Shown: piece by piece, positions 8,405-15,935 of the stretch
Layout of the letters: every line of letters begins with the position of its first letter
Position numbering within the stretch: position 1 is the stretch's first letter
Assembly: GCA_944323705.1 (NCBI GenBank)
Contig: CALUTM010000005.1
Span: 1 to 64,000, forward strand
DNA from: Candidatus Gastranaerophilales bacterium
GTDB taxonomy: Bacteria > Cyanobacteriota > Vampirovibrionia > Gastranaerophilales > Gastranaerophilaceae
Reading direction: 5' to 3'
Length of the DNA stretch: 64,000 bases
The notes under the pieces: generated by a model
Database searches by the model: none
What the model saw: the letters and a program-made list of their open reading frames with translations, nothing else
Told to the model about the DNA's origin: nothing
Position numbers and translations under genes: made by a program

Positions 8405-9167
8405 TACCGCCTTCGTCCTTGTTGTTTTCAAGTATGAATGAACGTAATTTTCTCTCGATTAACACGGGGCTTTCTCCCGCTTGAATCGACAGGACACCTT
8501 CCAGAATCATATTCTTATACAAAAATATATCCTGATAAATAAATTTGATTCTTGTACTGATAGGAATCATTACAAGGTTGGCTGCGAACAGACCGTAAAT
8601 AGTTGCTACGAATGCGACTGCAATACCCGCTCCAAGTTTAGACGGGTCAGAGAGGTTTTGCATAACCTGGATTAATCCCATAACGGCTCCGATAATACCT
8701 AAAGTCGGTGAGTAGCCGCCGAATGATTCAAATACTTTTGCAGCATTGTTCACGTGGTTTTCAAATTGTTCAATTTGGTTTTCCATCATTTCTCTGACAA
8801 GCGTAGGATCCGTTCCGTCGGCAACCGCTCCGAGTCCGAGTGTCAGAAGAGCGTCTGAAGCATTATAGGCTTCTTTTTCAAGAGAAATAATCCCCTCTTT
8901 TCTTGCCTTGGTTGCAAATCCGCCTATCTCCGTAATTAACGCATTAAAATCAGCCTTTGGCGGCATAAAAACATTTTTTAGCATTTTGATTGCAGATAGT
9001 AATGTTTGGGGCGGAAAACTCAATAATACGGCACCTGTTGTACCGCCGATTACGATAAAACCTGCGGTAATTTGCAGAAGTTGTCCTATATTTCCGCCTT
9101 CCATAGCCTGTCCGATAAGAATCATGGTAATACCGAAAAACAGACCTATGACTGCAAATATATCCAT
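8397..9167 (-). CDS. motA: Flagellar motor stator protein MotA
   Basis: MotA is the four-helix inner-membrane stator subunit that couples ion flow to flagellar rotation. The protein is 256 residues with hydrophobic helices near residues 1-20, 30-50, 145-170 and 180-200. The family pattern GGYSPTLGIIGAVMGLIQVM is clear in the third helix. A cytoplasmic charged loop lies between helices 2 and 3. The ATG at 9167 sits 7 nt after GGAG; the TTG upstream is less likely. The stop overlaps the start of motB, so both are made from one message. Whether it is a proton or sodium stator cannot be told. Confidence 0.94.
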   Translation of the reverse strand: MDIFAVIGLFFGITMILIGQAMEGGNIGQLLQITAGFIVIGGTTGAVLLSFPPQTLLSAIKMLKNVFMPPKADFNALITEIGGFATKARKEGIISLEKEAYNASDALLTLGLGAVADGTDPTLVREMMENQIEQFENHVNNAAKVFESFGGYSPTLGIIGAVMGLIQVMQNLSDPSKLGAGIAVAFVATIYGLFAANLVMIPISTRIKFIYQDIFLYKNMILEGVLSIQAGESPVLIERKLRSFILENNKDEGGNG

Positions 9168-9252
9168 AGTTATCTCCAATTATATACTAGTATCCTAGAT
9201 ATATTAAACTATATTTTTTTTTCTTTGAAATCCTTTAAATATAGTATGTTTA

Positions 9253-11352
9253 CTACATTCCCTCAAAATTTCCGGCAAGAACTTTTAAAGCTTTGTCTTC
9301 TGCTCTCTGTGCTCTTGCAAGAGCTGCGTCCAGCCCTGAATTATCAAAAGTTTTTTGTATATTCGCTCCTGCCTGAGACGGGATATATCTTCTTCTGCTC
9401 TCTTCGGTAGAGCTGTTCGCTTGGATTGTGGATTCCTGTGAGGGAATGTAAGTGTAATTATCAGTTTTTCCAGGTTTTATCGGAGAAGGGATAATATTTT
9501 CCTGTGATGGAATATAAGTATAGTTATCAACGTTTTCTTTAGCGATACTAGGTGTTAATGAACTGTATTGATTAATACCTCTTGACGCGTAGGCTCCTTG
9601 CTGAGGTGCTTGCATCGGTCTGTTTGCAGGCTTTGCCGAGAGAGCGGCTTTTTGTTCTGCCAATTTATATAATCTGTCGTTTAAATCTTCTTTTAAAAAT
9701 TGTTTTTGTTTTTTCTTTTCATCTTCATGTTCATCTTGTTTCATTGCATCATAAGATTTTCCGAAAATCATAGTTGTACATTTGGTAAGTGCAGCTCCCA
9801 AGACTCCCATTGAAAGAGCTCCCCATACACCAAATCTCATCGGAATACCTGCAATATTTCGGAACAGATTCGGAAGCTTCCTCATACCGTTTGTTGCAAA
9901 ATTCTTATTCTTATAAGGTTGGAATGTTTCCAAATCCATTGTCATAAAGCTGCCGAGTTTTCTTATACCTTTTGTAAAAATATTTTGTTTATCAACTTTC
10001 AACATATTTTTAACTTTATTCTTGGCATAATCATATTCAAGTTTTGTTTTGAATTCTCCGGCTTTTGCTTTATTATTAAAGCTTGCCAAAGCTTTCCTGT
10101 AATTTTCGACTTGATCTTTCGTCATTCCGGCGTATTTAACACCACCTAAAGAGTGCATCATTCTTAATGCCAACGGGAATGTAAATACCCAGGAAATATT
10201 TTCTATAAATCCGTTAGCGGCAGTACCTACTTTTCTGTCTTTATCCGCCTTTTTCACATTCATTCCGACTTCGACAAGCAGCGGTGCAATGAAAATCAAG
10301 GCTCCGAGTTTACCGCCGCCAAAGGTTAAGCCTCTGTGAATCATCTGCATAAGTTTTGATGTAAATCTTCCCGTTGCGGTCTTTGCTCCGCCTGACATAC
10401 TATGCAGCTTGTTGTATATTTCATCACAACCGATGGTCCTTTCAAAGAGCTTGGTTCCCGGTCCCATCCAACCATAATGACCGGCACCCATTCTTACTTT
10501 ACCTTGAACTTTTTTACTTGCTTCCGCAACGTCATTGATATATTTTCCGTAAACATCCTCTTTGATGAGTTTTAGTTTATCGGTCGTTAATCCCATTTCT
10601 TTCAAAATTTCACGTTTTGTTGCGGAAGTTGCTTCACTGCCAAGGGCTTGAATTTTCTTAATTTGTTCGGGTGTTCTGCCGAGTCTGTGAAGCAGAACCT
10701 GATTAACTGCTTCAGCTTCGGAGATTTTAGAGATATTACTTACATTGAATGCTTTCTTCAACATTTCCTTTTCGGCAGAATTCAGCCCGATATCTTTTAA
10801 TTTTGCACTTTCTGTACTGCCGAGTTTTAAAGCATCCGTTATTCTTATAAAATCCTGAACAACTTCTTGTTTTTGGTTGAACATCTGCGTCTTAACCATA
10901 CTCCATTCCGGCATGGTCGGGGTGTTTTTCATTGCCCTCAAAATTGCACTGTGGTCTACGGCTTTTTTGCCGACCTTTTTGCCCTTACCCAAGCCTCCGA
11001 GCAGGGTTTGTACGGGTTTATTCTGTATCAGTTTGGATTGTTGTATTTTATCGCCAAGGCGTGCGGCTTTTGCTGGTAAACTGTTTTCATATTTTCCGCT
11101 GCAAGCTTTTGAATATGCATCAAACCCGACACCTAAGCCCAACCAGGTTCCCAGAACAGCCAGAGGATGCTCTATAAATGGCTTGAGAAGCAAGTCATAC
11201 ATCGGGTTTTCTTTTAGGCTCTCTTGAACGCTTTTGGGTTCAAAATTATCGGGAACATAGTAATAGTTAGGTATCCGAACAGGTTGAGATTGCGGGGTAT
11301 TACCCTGATAAATATTATTATATTGATTAATATTTGGATTAATTTGTGTCAC
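9253..11352 (-). CDS. Large hypothetical membrane protein with YIPSQ repeats
   Basis: I do not recognise this 699-residue protein. It has several hydrophobic segments (about residues 62-82, 348-365, 385-402 and 518-540) in a long helical, lysine-rich body. The C-terminal 110 residues hold three copies of a short repeat ending in YIPSQ, two of them preceded by DNYT. The N-terminal 35 residues are Asn/Gln/Tyr-rich. A GTG start follows a weak AAAGG. The layout (disordered N-terminus, scattered hydrophobic segments) resembles the 336-residue protein at 43269-44279, and both may belong to a lineage-specific group. There is no signal peptide. Confidence 0.72.
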   Translation of the reverse strand: MTQINPNINQYNNIYQGNTPQSQPVRIPNYYYVPDNFEPKSVQESLKENPMYDLLLKPFIEHPLAVLGTWLGLGVGFDAYSKACSGKYENSLPAKAARLGDKIQQSKLIQNKPVQTLLGGLGKGKKVGKKAVDHSAILRAMKNTPTMPEWSMVKTQMFNQKQEVVQDFIRITDALKLGSTESAKLKDIGLNSAEKEMLKKAFNVSNISKISEAEAVNQVLLHRLGRTPEQIKKIQALGSEATSATKREILKEMGLTTDKLKLIKEDVYGKYINDVAEASKKVQGKVRMGAGHYGWMGPGTKLFERTIGCDEIYNKLHSMSGGAKTATGRFTSKLMQMIHRGLTFGGGKLGALIFIAPLLVEVGMNVKKADKDRKVGTAANGFIENISWVFTFPLALRMMHSLGGVKYAGMTKDQVENYRKALASFNNKAKAGEFKTKLEYDYAKNKVKNMLKVDKQNIFTKGIRKLGSFMTMDLETFQPYKNKNFATNGMRKLPNLFRNIAGIPMRFGVWGALSMGVLGAALTKCTTMIFGKSYDAMKQDEHEDEKKKQKQFLKEDLNDRLYKLAEQKAALSAKPANRPMQAPQQGAYASRGINQYSSLTPSIAKENVDNYTYIPSQENIIPSPIKPGKTDNYTYIPSQESTIQANSSTEESRRRYIPSQAGANIQKTFDNSGLDAALARAQRAEDKALKVLAGNFEGM

Positions 11353-11450
11353 AATAATAAACCTTTATAAACCTAACTAAATATATAAAGATAATTTCTC
11401 CCCAAAAATTGCCTTATTTTCATGTATTTCAGCCCGTTTTGTAAAAAAAC

Positions 11451-12518
11451 TTAATATTTAACTTCCAATTCGCAGCACATCTGACACGCACCAAATGTTC
11501 CCCCTGAAGCCTTTAAGTTTTTTCTAAAGCAGCAGTAATGCGGAGCGTTGAACAATTCTTTTAATGTTTTTTCTTTTACATTGCCGATTTTTTGCGATAA
11601 ACACGGATAAACAAATCCCTCAGGATTAATCATCATGTTGTTATAAGGATAAGTGCAGGGCTTGTAAATCTCATTGAGCGGTGTGTCTTTTGGGGCATTG
11701 AAAAATTTTTCTATGGCAACGAGGGGATTTTTGGAATATTCAAATTTTGGTGAAAACCTTATTTGGGTTTTTCCATGAATACTCTTTATTTTTTTATAAA
11801 CATCTTTAAAATGTTCAATATCAAAATATGATTTTATCGGATAATTTGCATTGAATTCGGGTATGAAACTCTCTTGAAGAACGGAATTTTGTTTCCAATG
11901 GTTGTTCCTTAAAAATGATATTGAAAAGAATTCAAAGCCCATATCACAACAGAATTGATACAGTTTAGGCAAATCCTCAAGGTTGTTTTCCAAAACGATT
12001 GTTTTGATATCAATCATTTGGTTTCTCTTTTGTGATTTCAGGCTTTCAAGATTAGAGACAATTTTATCAAAAATTCCTTCTTTTCCCCTGTTTTGGTCGT
12101 GCGTTTCGCCCCAACCGTCCAGTGAAACGGATAAAAGTAAAAGTTTATATTTTATAAATGCTTTAATAATCTCATCATTTATTAAAATCCCGTTTGAGAC
12201 CACATGGACTTTGTTCATGATTCTTTTAGATGCGTATGCTAAAATGTCAATGAAATCATTTCTCACAAGGGGTTCTCCGCCTACGAGGGTTGCAATGGAG
12301 TAGAAAGGAATCTGGTCTATAACATTTTTCCACTCTTCCGTGCTAAGTTCCGTTTTTTTTCTTTCATCGCCGACATAGCAGTACGGGCAATTCAAATTGC
12401 AGCGGTAAGTAAGCTCAAGAAAATACCTGAAAGGTATTATTGCCCTGCCATATTTATTGTTGTAGGAAAGAGATGTATATAAATTCCTTATCCAATCGAA
12501 CAGGTTTGAGTAATTCAT
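11451..12518 (-). CDS. Radical SAM protein with SPASM domain
   Basis: The radical SAM iron-sulfur motif CNLNCPYC (CxxxCxxC) sits near residue 39, and GGEP (VGGEPLV) follows near residue 99. The C-terminal 70 residues contain a SPASM-type cysteine cluster (CTYPYN, then YPCLSQKIGN, and a final CQMCC). Such enzymes modify ribosomal peptides or act as dehydrogenases or cofactor-maturation enzymes. There is no peptide precursor gene beside it, so the substrate is unknown. The length of 355 residues is usual. The ATG is preceded by GGGGGA. Confidence 0.9.
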   Translation of the reverse strand: MNYSNLFDWIRNLYTSLSYNNKYGRAIIPFRYFLELTYRCNLNCPYCYVGDERKKTELSTEEWKNVIDQIPFYSIATLVGGEPLVRNDFIDILAYASKRIMNKVHVVSNGILINDEIIKAFIKYKLLLLSVSLDGWGETHDQNRGKEGIFDKIVSNLESLKSQKRNQMIDIKTIVLENNLEDLPKLYQFCCDMGFEFFSISFLRNNHWKQNSVLQESFIPEFNANYPIKSYFDIEHFKDVYKKIKSIHGKTQIRFSPKFEYSKNPLVAIEKFFNAPKDTPLNEIYKPCTYPYNNMMINPEGFVYPCLSQKIGNVKEKTLKELFNAPHYCCFRKNLKASGGTFGACQMCCELEVKY

Positions 12519-12618
12519 AAATCCCCCGTAATCTCTAGTACCTATATTAACATAAAGTTTAATGAATATAGAAGAGAGTAAGGTTAATATAATAAAGAAT
12601 CCTCATCGCTCAAACTTT

Positions 12619-12646
12619 CCTCTCTTTTTCAAGAGAGGTTTTTTTT
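12619..12646 (+). terminator. Plus-strand Rho-independent terminator without an assigned gene
   Basis: CCTCTC pairs with GAGAGG around an 8-nt loop, followed by eight T residues on the plus strand. Both flanking genes are on the minus strand. A TATAAT lies at 12588-12593, so a short plus-strand RNA is conceivable. Confidence 0.5.
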
Positions 12647-12666
12647 AAGATTTTAATTTCTTTCTT

Positions 12667-13320
12667 TTATTCTGATATAATTTTTACCCCGGAGCTTGTG
12701 CCGAGTCTTGTTGCCCCCGCTTCTATCATTTTTTGAGCGGTTTCTCGGTCTCTTATTCCGCCAGAGGCTTTAACCCCGAGTCCTGAAGTCTTGACCGTTT
12801 CGTACATAAGTTTAACGTCCTCAACCTTTGCTCCCACTCCATTTTTAACAAAACCGGTGGAAGTTTTGACAAAGTCCGCTCCGCCTTTTATACAAAGTTC
12901 GCAAGCTTTTTTTATTTCATCTTTTGTTAGAAGGTCAGTTTCTAAAATGACTTTTAATACTCTTCCCTGACAGGCAGCTTTTATACTTCTGATTTCGTCT
13001 GTTATATAGTCATAATCTCCGTCTTTTAACCTTCCGGCGTTTATAACCGTATCAATTTCATCTGCCCCGTTTTTAACCGCATCAATCGTTTCAAGTATTT
13101 TTGTCTCGGTTGTGCTTTGCCCTAGTGGAAAACCTATAACCGTAACAACTTTAACCTTTTCTCCTTCGGTTTCATTTAGATACTGTCTTGCGAAATTTAC
13201 ATTGCAAGGATTGACGCAGACGCCCAAAAATTCGTATTTTACTGCTTCATCAAGGAGTTTTTTGACCTCTTCCCGTGTTGCATCCTGTTTTAATAATGTA
13301 TGTTCAATATACTCATTCAT
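12667..13320 (-). CDS. deoC: Deoxyribose-phosphate aldolase
   Basis: DeoC cleaves 2-deoxyribose-5-phosphate to glyceraldehyde-3-phosphate and acetaldehyde in deoxynucleoside catabolism. The 217-residue TIM barrel carries the Schiff-base lysine in FVKTSTGF (near residue 150), the IETDLL-like segment ILETDLLT, and the late VKASGGIRD motif that provides the second lysine. The start follows AAGGAGG. Phosphopentomutase (deoB), the preceding step, is also in the window but about 10 kb away, so the pathway is present without a deo operon. Confidence 0.96.
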   Translation of the reverse strand: MNEYIEHTLLKQDATREEVKKLLDEAVKYEFLGVCVNPCNVNFARQYLNETEGEKVKVVTVIGFPLGQSTTETKILETIDAVKNGADEIDTVINAGRLKDGDYDYITDEIRSIKAACQGRVLKVILETDLLTKDEIKKACELCIKGGADFVKTSTGFVKNGVGAKVEDVKLMYETVKTSGLGVKASGGIRDRETAQKMIEAGATRLGTSSGVKIISE

Positions 13321-13343
13321 AACCTTCCTCCTTTAACTAACTT

Positions 13344-13374
13344 CCTCTCCTGTTGGGAGAGGGTTGGGGTGAGG
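13344..13374. repeat. Short GC-rich palindromic element
   Basis: CCTCTCC and GGAGAGG form a stem with a 5-nt loop, followed by GTTGGGGTGAGG. The arm-plus-tail arrangement resembles short palindromic repeats dispersed in many bacterial genomes. Here it lies in the uppP-deoC gap. Confidence 0.45.
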
Positions 13375-13412
13375 TGTCAATCCGCCGCACCTGCCTTTTA
13401 TAAGTATATTTC

Positions 13413-13463
13413 TTATTTACCCCTCTTTATTTACCCCTCTTTATTTACCCCCTTATTTACCCC
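13413..13463. repeat. 14-bp tandem repeat TTATTTACCCCTCT
   Basis: Two exact copies are followed by two degenerate partial copies that run into the last codons and stop of uppP. Similar TTTACCC runs occur after queD (about 14346) and, inverted, before rplU (about 43105). Confidence 0.7.
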
Positions 13464-14292
13464 AGAAGAAAACCGCTGTTACAATTCCCATAATTAAACA
13501 ATAATAACCAAATATCCCGAGCGAAAATCTTGATACAAACTTTAGGAAATATTTGATACAAACATATCCGACAATTCCTGAAACAACGGTTCCTGCGATT
13601 ATTGCAATCCAATTATATGTAACAATTTCATGGTATTCAATCTTCACCAGAGGATAAACCATTGATGCTCCCAAGATTATCGGTATGCTTAACAGAAAGG
13701 AGTACCTTGCTGCGGTTGTTCTTTCCATACCGCTTAAAAGTCCTGTTGCAATGGTTAAACCTGAACGTGAAAACCCTGGAAGTGCTGCAAGCCCCTGTGC
13801 TATTGCAATAAGGATAGAATTTTTTATTGAAATATCTTTTTTATCCCCATGTTTCTTTGCCCAATATTCGCTAAATAAGAGTAAAACACCAGTTCCAACA
13901 AGAAGCACTCCGACAATTGAAGGCTGAAAAACAAGCCCTCCCGCAACTTCATTCAACGGATAGGCTATCAAAACAGTTATTACCGTGCCTAAAATTATAT
14001 AGACTCCGAGTTTAAAATCTCTTGATGAGTAATCTTTGTTTTTTAATCCGAAATAGAGTGCTTTGATGATATCAAGGATTTCTTTTCTGAAATAAATTAA
14101 AACTGCAATCAGTGTCCCCAAGTGGAGCATTATATCAAGAAAAATTTCCTGATTAGATTCCTGAGCAATTTCTATTCCTTTAAAAACTTTATAAAAATTA
14201 GATGTAAAAACAAGATGTGCAGAACTCGAAATCGGCAGAAACTCGCTCAAGCCCTGTACTATTCCCATTAAAATTGATTGTATTAAATCCAT
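13453..14292 (-). CDS. uppP: Undecaprenyl-diphosphatase (BacA/UppP)
   Basis: This polytopic membrane enzyme dephosphorylates undecaprenyl diphosphate to recycle the lipid carrier for peptidoglycan and other envelope polymers. Both family motifs are present: the N-terminal GLSEFLPISSSAHL (near residues 14-27), which contains catalytic residues, and the central GFSRSGLTIATGL (about residue 170). The protein is 279 residues with about seven or eight hydrophobic helices. The last codons run into a tandem repeat. A strong AGGAG lies rather far (about 14 nt) from the ATG. Confidence 0.95.
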   Translation of the reverse strand: MDLIQSILMGIVQGLSEFLPISSSAHLVFTSNFYKVFKGIEIAQESNQEIFLDIMLHLGTLIAVLIYFRKEILDIIKALYFGLKNKDYSSRDFKLGVYIILGTVITVLIAYPLNEVAGGLVFQPSIVGVLLVGTGVLLLFSEYWAKKHGDKKDISIKNSILIAIAQGLAALPGFSRSGLTIATGLLSGMERTTAARYSFLLSIPIILGASMVYPLVKIEYHEIVTYNWIAIIAGTVVSGIVGYVCIKYFLKFVSRFSLGIFGYYCLIMGIVTAVFFWGK

Positions 14293-14360
14293 TTTTCTAT
14301 TTTACTCTCCTTATTTGATTATTATTACCTCTTCATTCCTTTACTTATTTATTTACCCTT

Positions 14361-14720
14361 TTACCCCTCAAAATAGCTTGCACAGGATGTAGCGGTTTCC
14401 CAAACGGAAATTTTTGATACAAGAACAATCTTTTCCTTGAGTTTTTCGTAAATAAATTTTGCAATCATTTCGCTGGACGGGCTTTCTCCCGCAAAATACG
14501 GTAATTCATTCAAATCTTTGTGGTCCAATAAATCCAAAATACTTTTTAATTCACGCTTTAGTACTTTATAATCCACAAGAATATTGCTTTTATCCAATGT
14601 TTCGCCTTTGACATAAGCTTCTACCAACCAATTATGACCGTGCTGATTTTCACATTCGCCGTCATAATTAAGCAGATGATGTGCTGCCGAAAAATACATT
14701 TGTGCTTTTAATTCAAACAT
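14361..14720 (-). CDS. queD: 6-carboxytetrahydropterin synthase QueD (PTPS family)
   Basis: QueD converts dihydroneopterin triphosphate to 6-carboxytetrahydropterin in the queuosine/7-deazaguanine pathway. The zinc-binding histidines appear in FSAAHHL (near residue 13) and in CENQHGHNW (near residue 27), whose cysteine is the catalytic nucleophile of QueD-type enzymes. The C-terminal WETATSCASY carries the conserved glutamate. I chose the ATG after GGAGG, giving 119 residues, the normal length; a start 87 bp upstream would add an unconserved tail. No queC, queE or queF is next to it. Confidence 0.93.
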   Translation of the reverse strand: MFELKAQMYFSAAHHLLNYDGECENQHGHNWLVEAYVKGETLDKSNILVDYKVLKRELKSILDLLDHKDLNELPYFAGESPSSEMIAKFIYEKLKEKIVLVSKISVWETATSCASYFEG

Positions 14721-14888
14721 TTTTATATATCCTCCCCGGCACTCCTTTGAGCTTTTTGGGTTTTTATCCGCCTGCGGCGGCAGAAGGTATCTGTTTTTCC
14801 TGCCCATGACTTTTATTCTTCCGAAGGCGGGGAGTGCTTTTCTACCTTATTGTTCCGCCTCTTTGTGTTATCTTGTTATTCCTGTCTG

Positions 14889-15725
14889 TTAGCAGCAGAC
14901 CTCTGCCAGACGGCTCATGATTTTTTCCGTAATAACTTTAATATAGTCTTTGTCGACCATGCCGTTTATTATGCAGTCGGAAATCTCATACGTCGGTCTT
15001 ATATACTGCTGTGCGGTTTCATTAACGTTTTTGAACTGCAAATCTGCGGCTTCGCCTGTTTTTCCTCTTGATACCGCACGTTTGTACCAACGTTCTTTTA
15101 TAACATCAATAGGTGTAAAGACGTATACTTTTACGTCCATAATATCACGCACTTCTTTATTTAATACATATAAGCCTTCCGTGAGAACCACTTTTGCGGG
15201 TTTTTTAACCTCTCCGTCGGGGTTTGATACGCAGGTAACAAAATCGTATTTGGGCGAAACAACGGTTTTGCCCTGTTTAAGCTTCAAGAGGTGGTCTCTC
15301 ATTAGCTGCAAATTTATAACATCAGGAGTATCAAAACTAAAGCCTGTTTTAAACAAAGCATCGTAACTTCCTGCTTCCAGCAGTTCTTTTGATGTATCTT
15401 TGTAGTAATCATCCTGTCTTATTACGGTATATATGCCTTCTTTTTTGTCTCTTACTACGGCTTCGATTGTATTATCGACAAAAACGGTTTTTCCCGAAGC
15501 ACTTTCTCCTGTGATACCGATAAGGAATGTTTTTTTCTTCTCTTGAACCACTTTTCTTGCAATGTTCATTATAAAATCATCCGCAACTTTCAAAAACAGG
15601 GGCTGTTCTTGTTTTTTGTCTTCTTCCAATATCTCTTTAAGTGTATCTACGATATTAGATATCAGCTCCATATCCAAACGGCTTGAATAGAAGTTGTAAT
15701 TTGTGAGTTCAAAAGTTTCCGTCAT
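14889..15725 (-). CDS. Uridine kinase-like P-loop kinase
   Basis: The P-loop GITGESASGKT lies near residue 72 and is followed by a uridine kinase/phosphoribulokinase pattern: a DDYYKD motif (near residue 105), a FDTPD segment near residue 130, and a VLTEGLYVL strand near residue 168. The fold suggests phosphorylation of a nucleoside or another small metabolite. A 70-residue N-terminal extension and a total of 278 residues are longer than E. coli Udk (about 213). The substrate therefore stays open (uridine/cytidine, pantothenate-like or phosphoribulose-like). The ATG follows AAGGACGG. Confidence 0.8.
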   Translation of the reverse strand: MTETFELTNYNFYSSRLDMELISNIVDTLKEILEEDKKQEQPLFLKVADDFIMNIARKVVQEKKKTFLIGITGESASGKTVFVDNTIEAVVRDKKEGIYTVIRQDDYYKDTSKELLEAGSYDALFKTGFSFDTPDVINLQLMRDHLLKLKQGKTVVSPKYDFVTCVSNPDGEVKKPAKVVLTEGLYVLNKEVRDIMDVKVYVFTPIDVIKERWYKRAVSRGKTGEAADLQFKNVNETAQQYIRPTYEISDCIINGMVDKDYIKVITEKIMSRLAEVCC

Positions 15726-15935
15726 AAATCCGTCCTTTATGTTTATGGCATTGTCGTCCGTTTATTTAACACCTGTATTTTGCAGCACAAGACGACCACA
15801 ATTGTCCATTCTAACATTGTATAGTAAATACCGAAAAAATGCTCGTAATTCTTAAAAAAAATTTACTTAATAATTTGTGTCATAAATGTGGTTCGGCTTT
15901 TTTTACTTTAAGAAATGTATTTTTGTTTTATGGGT

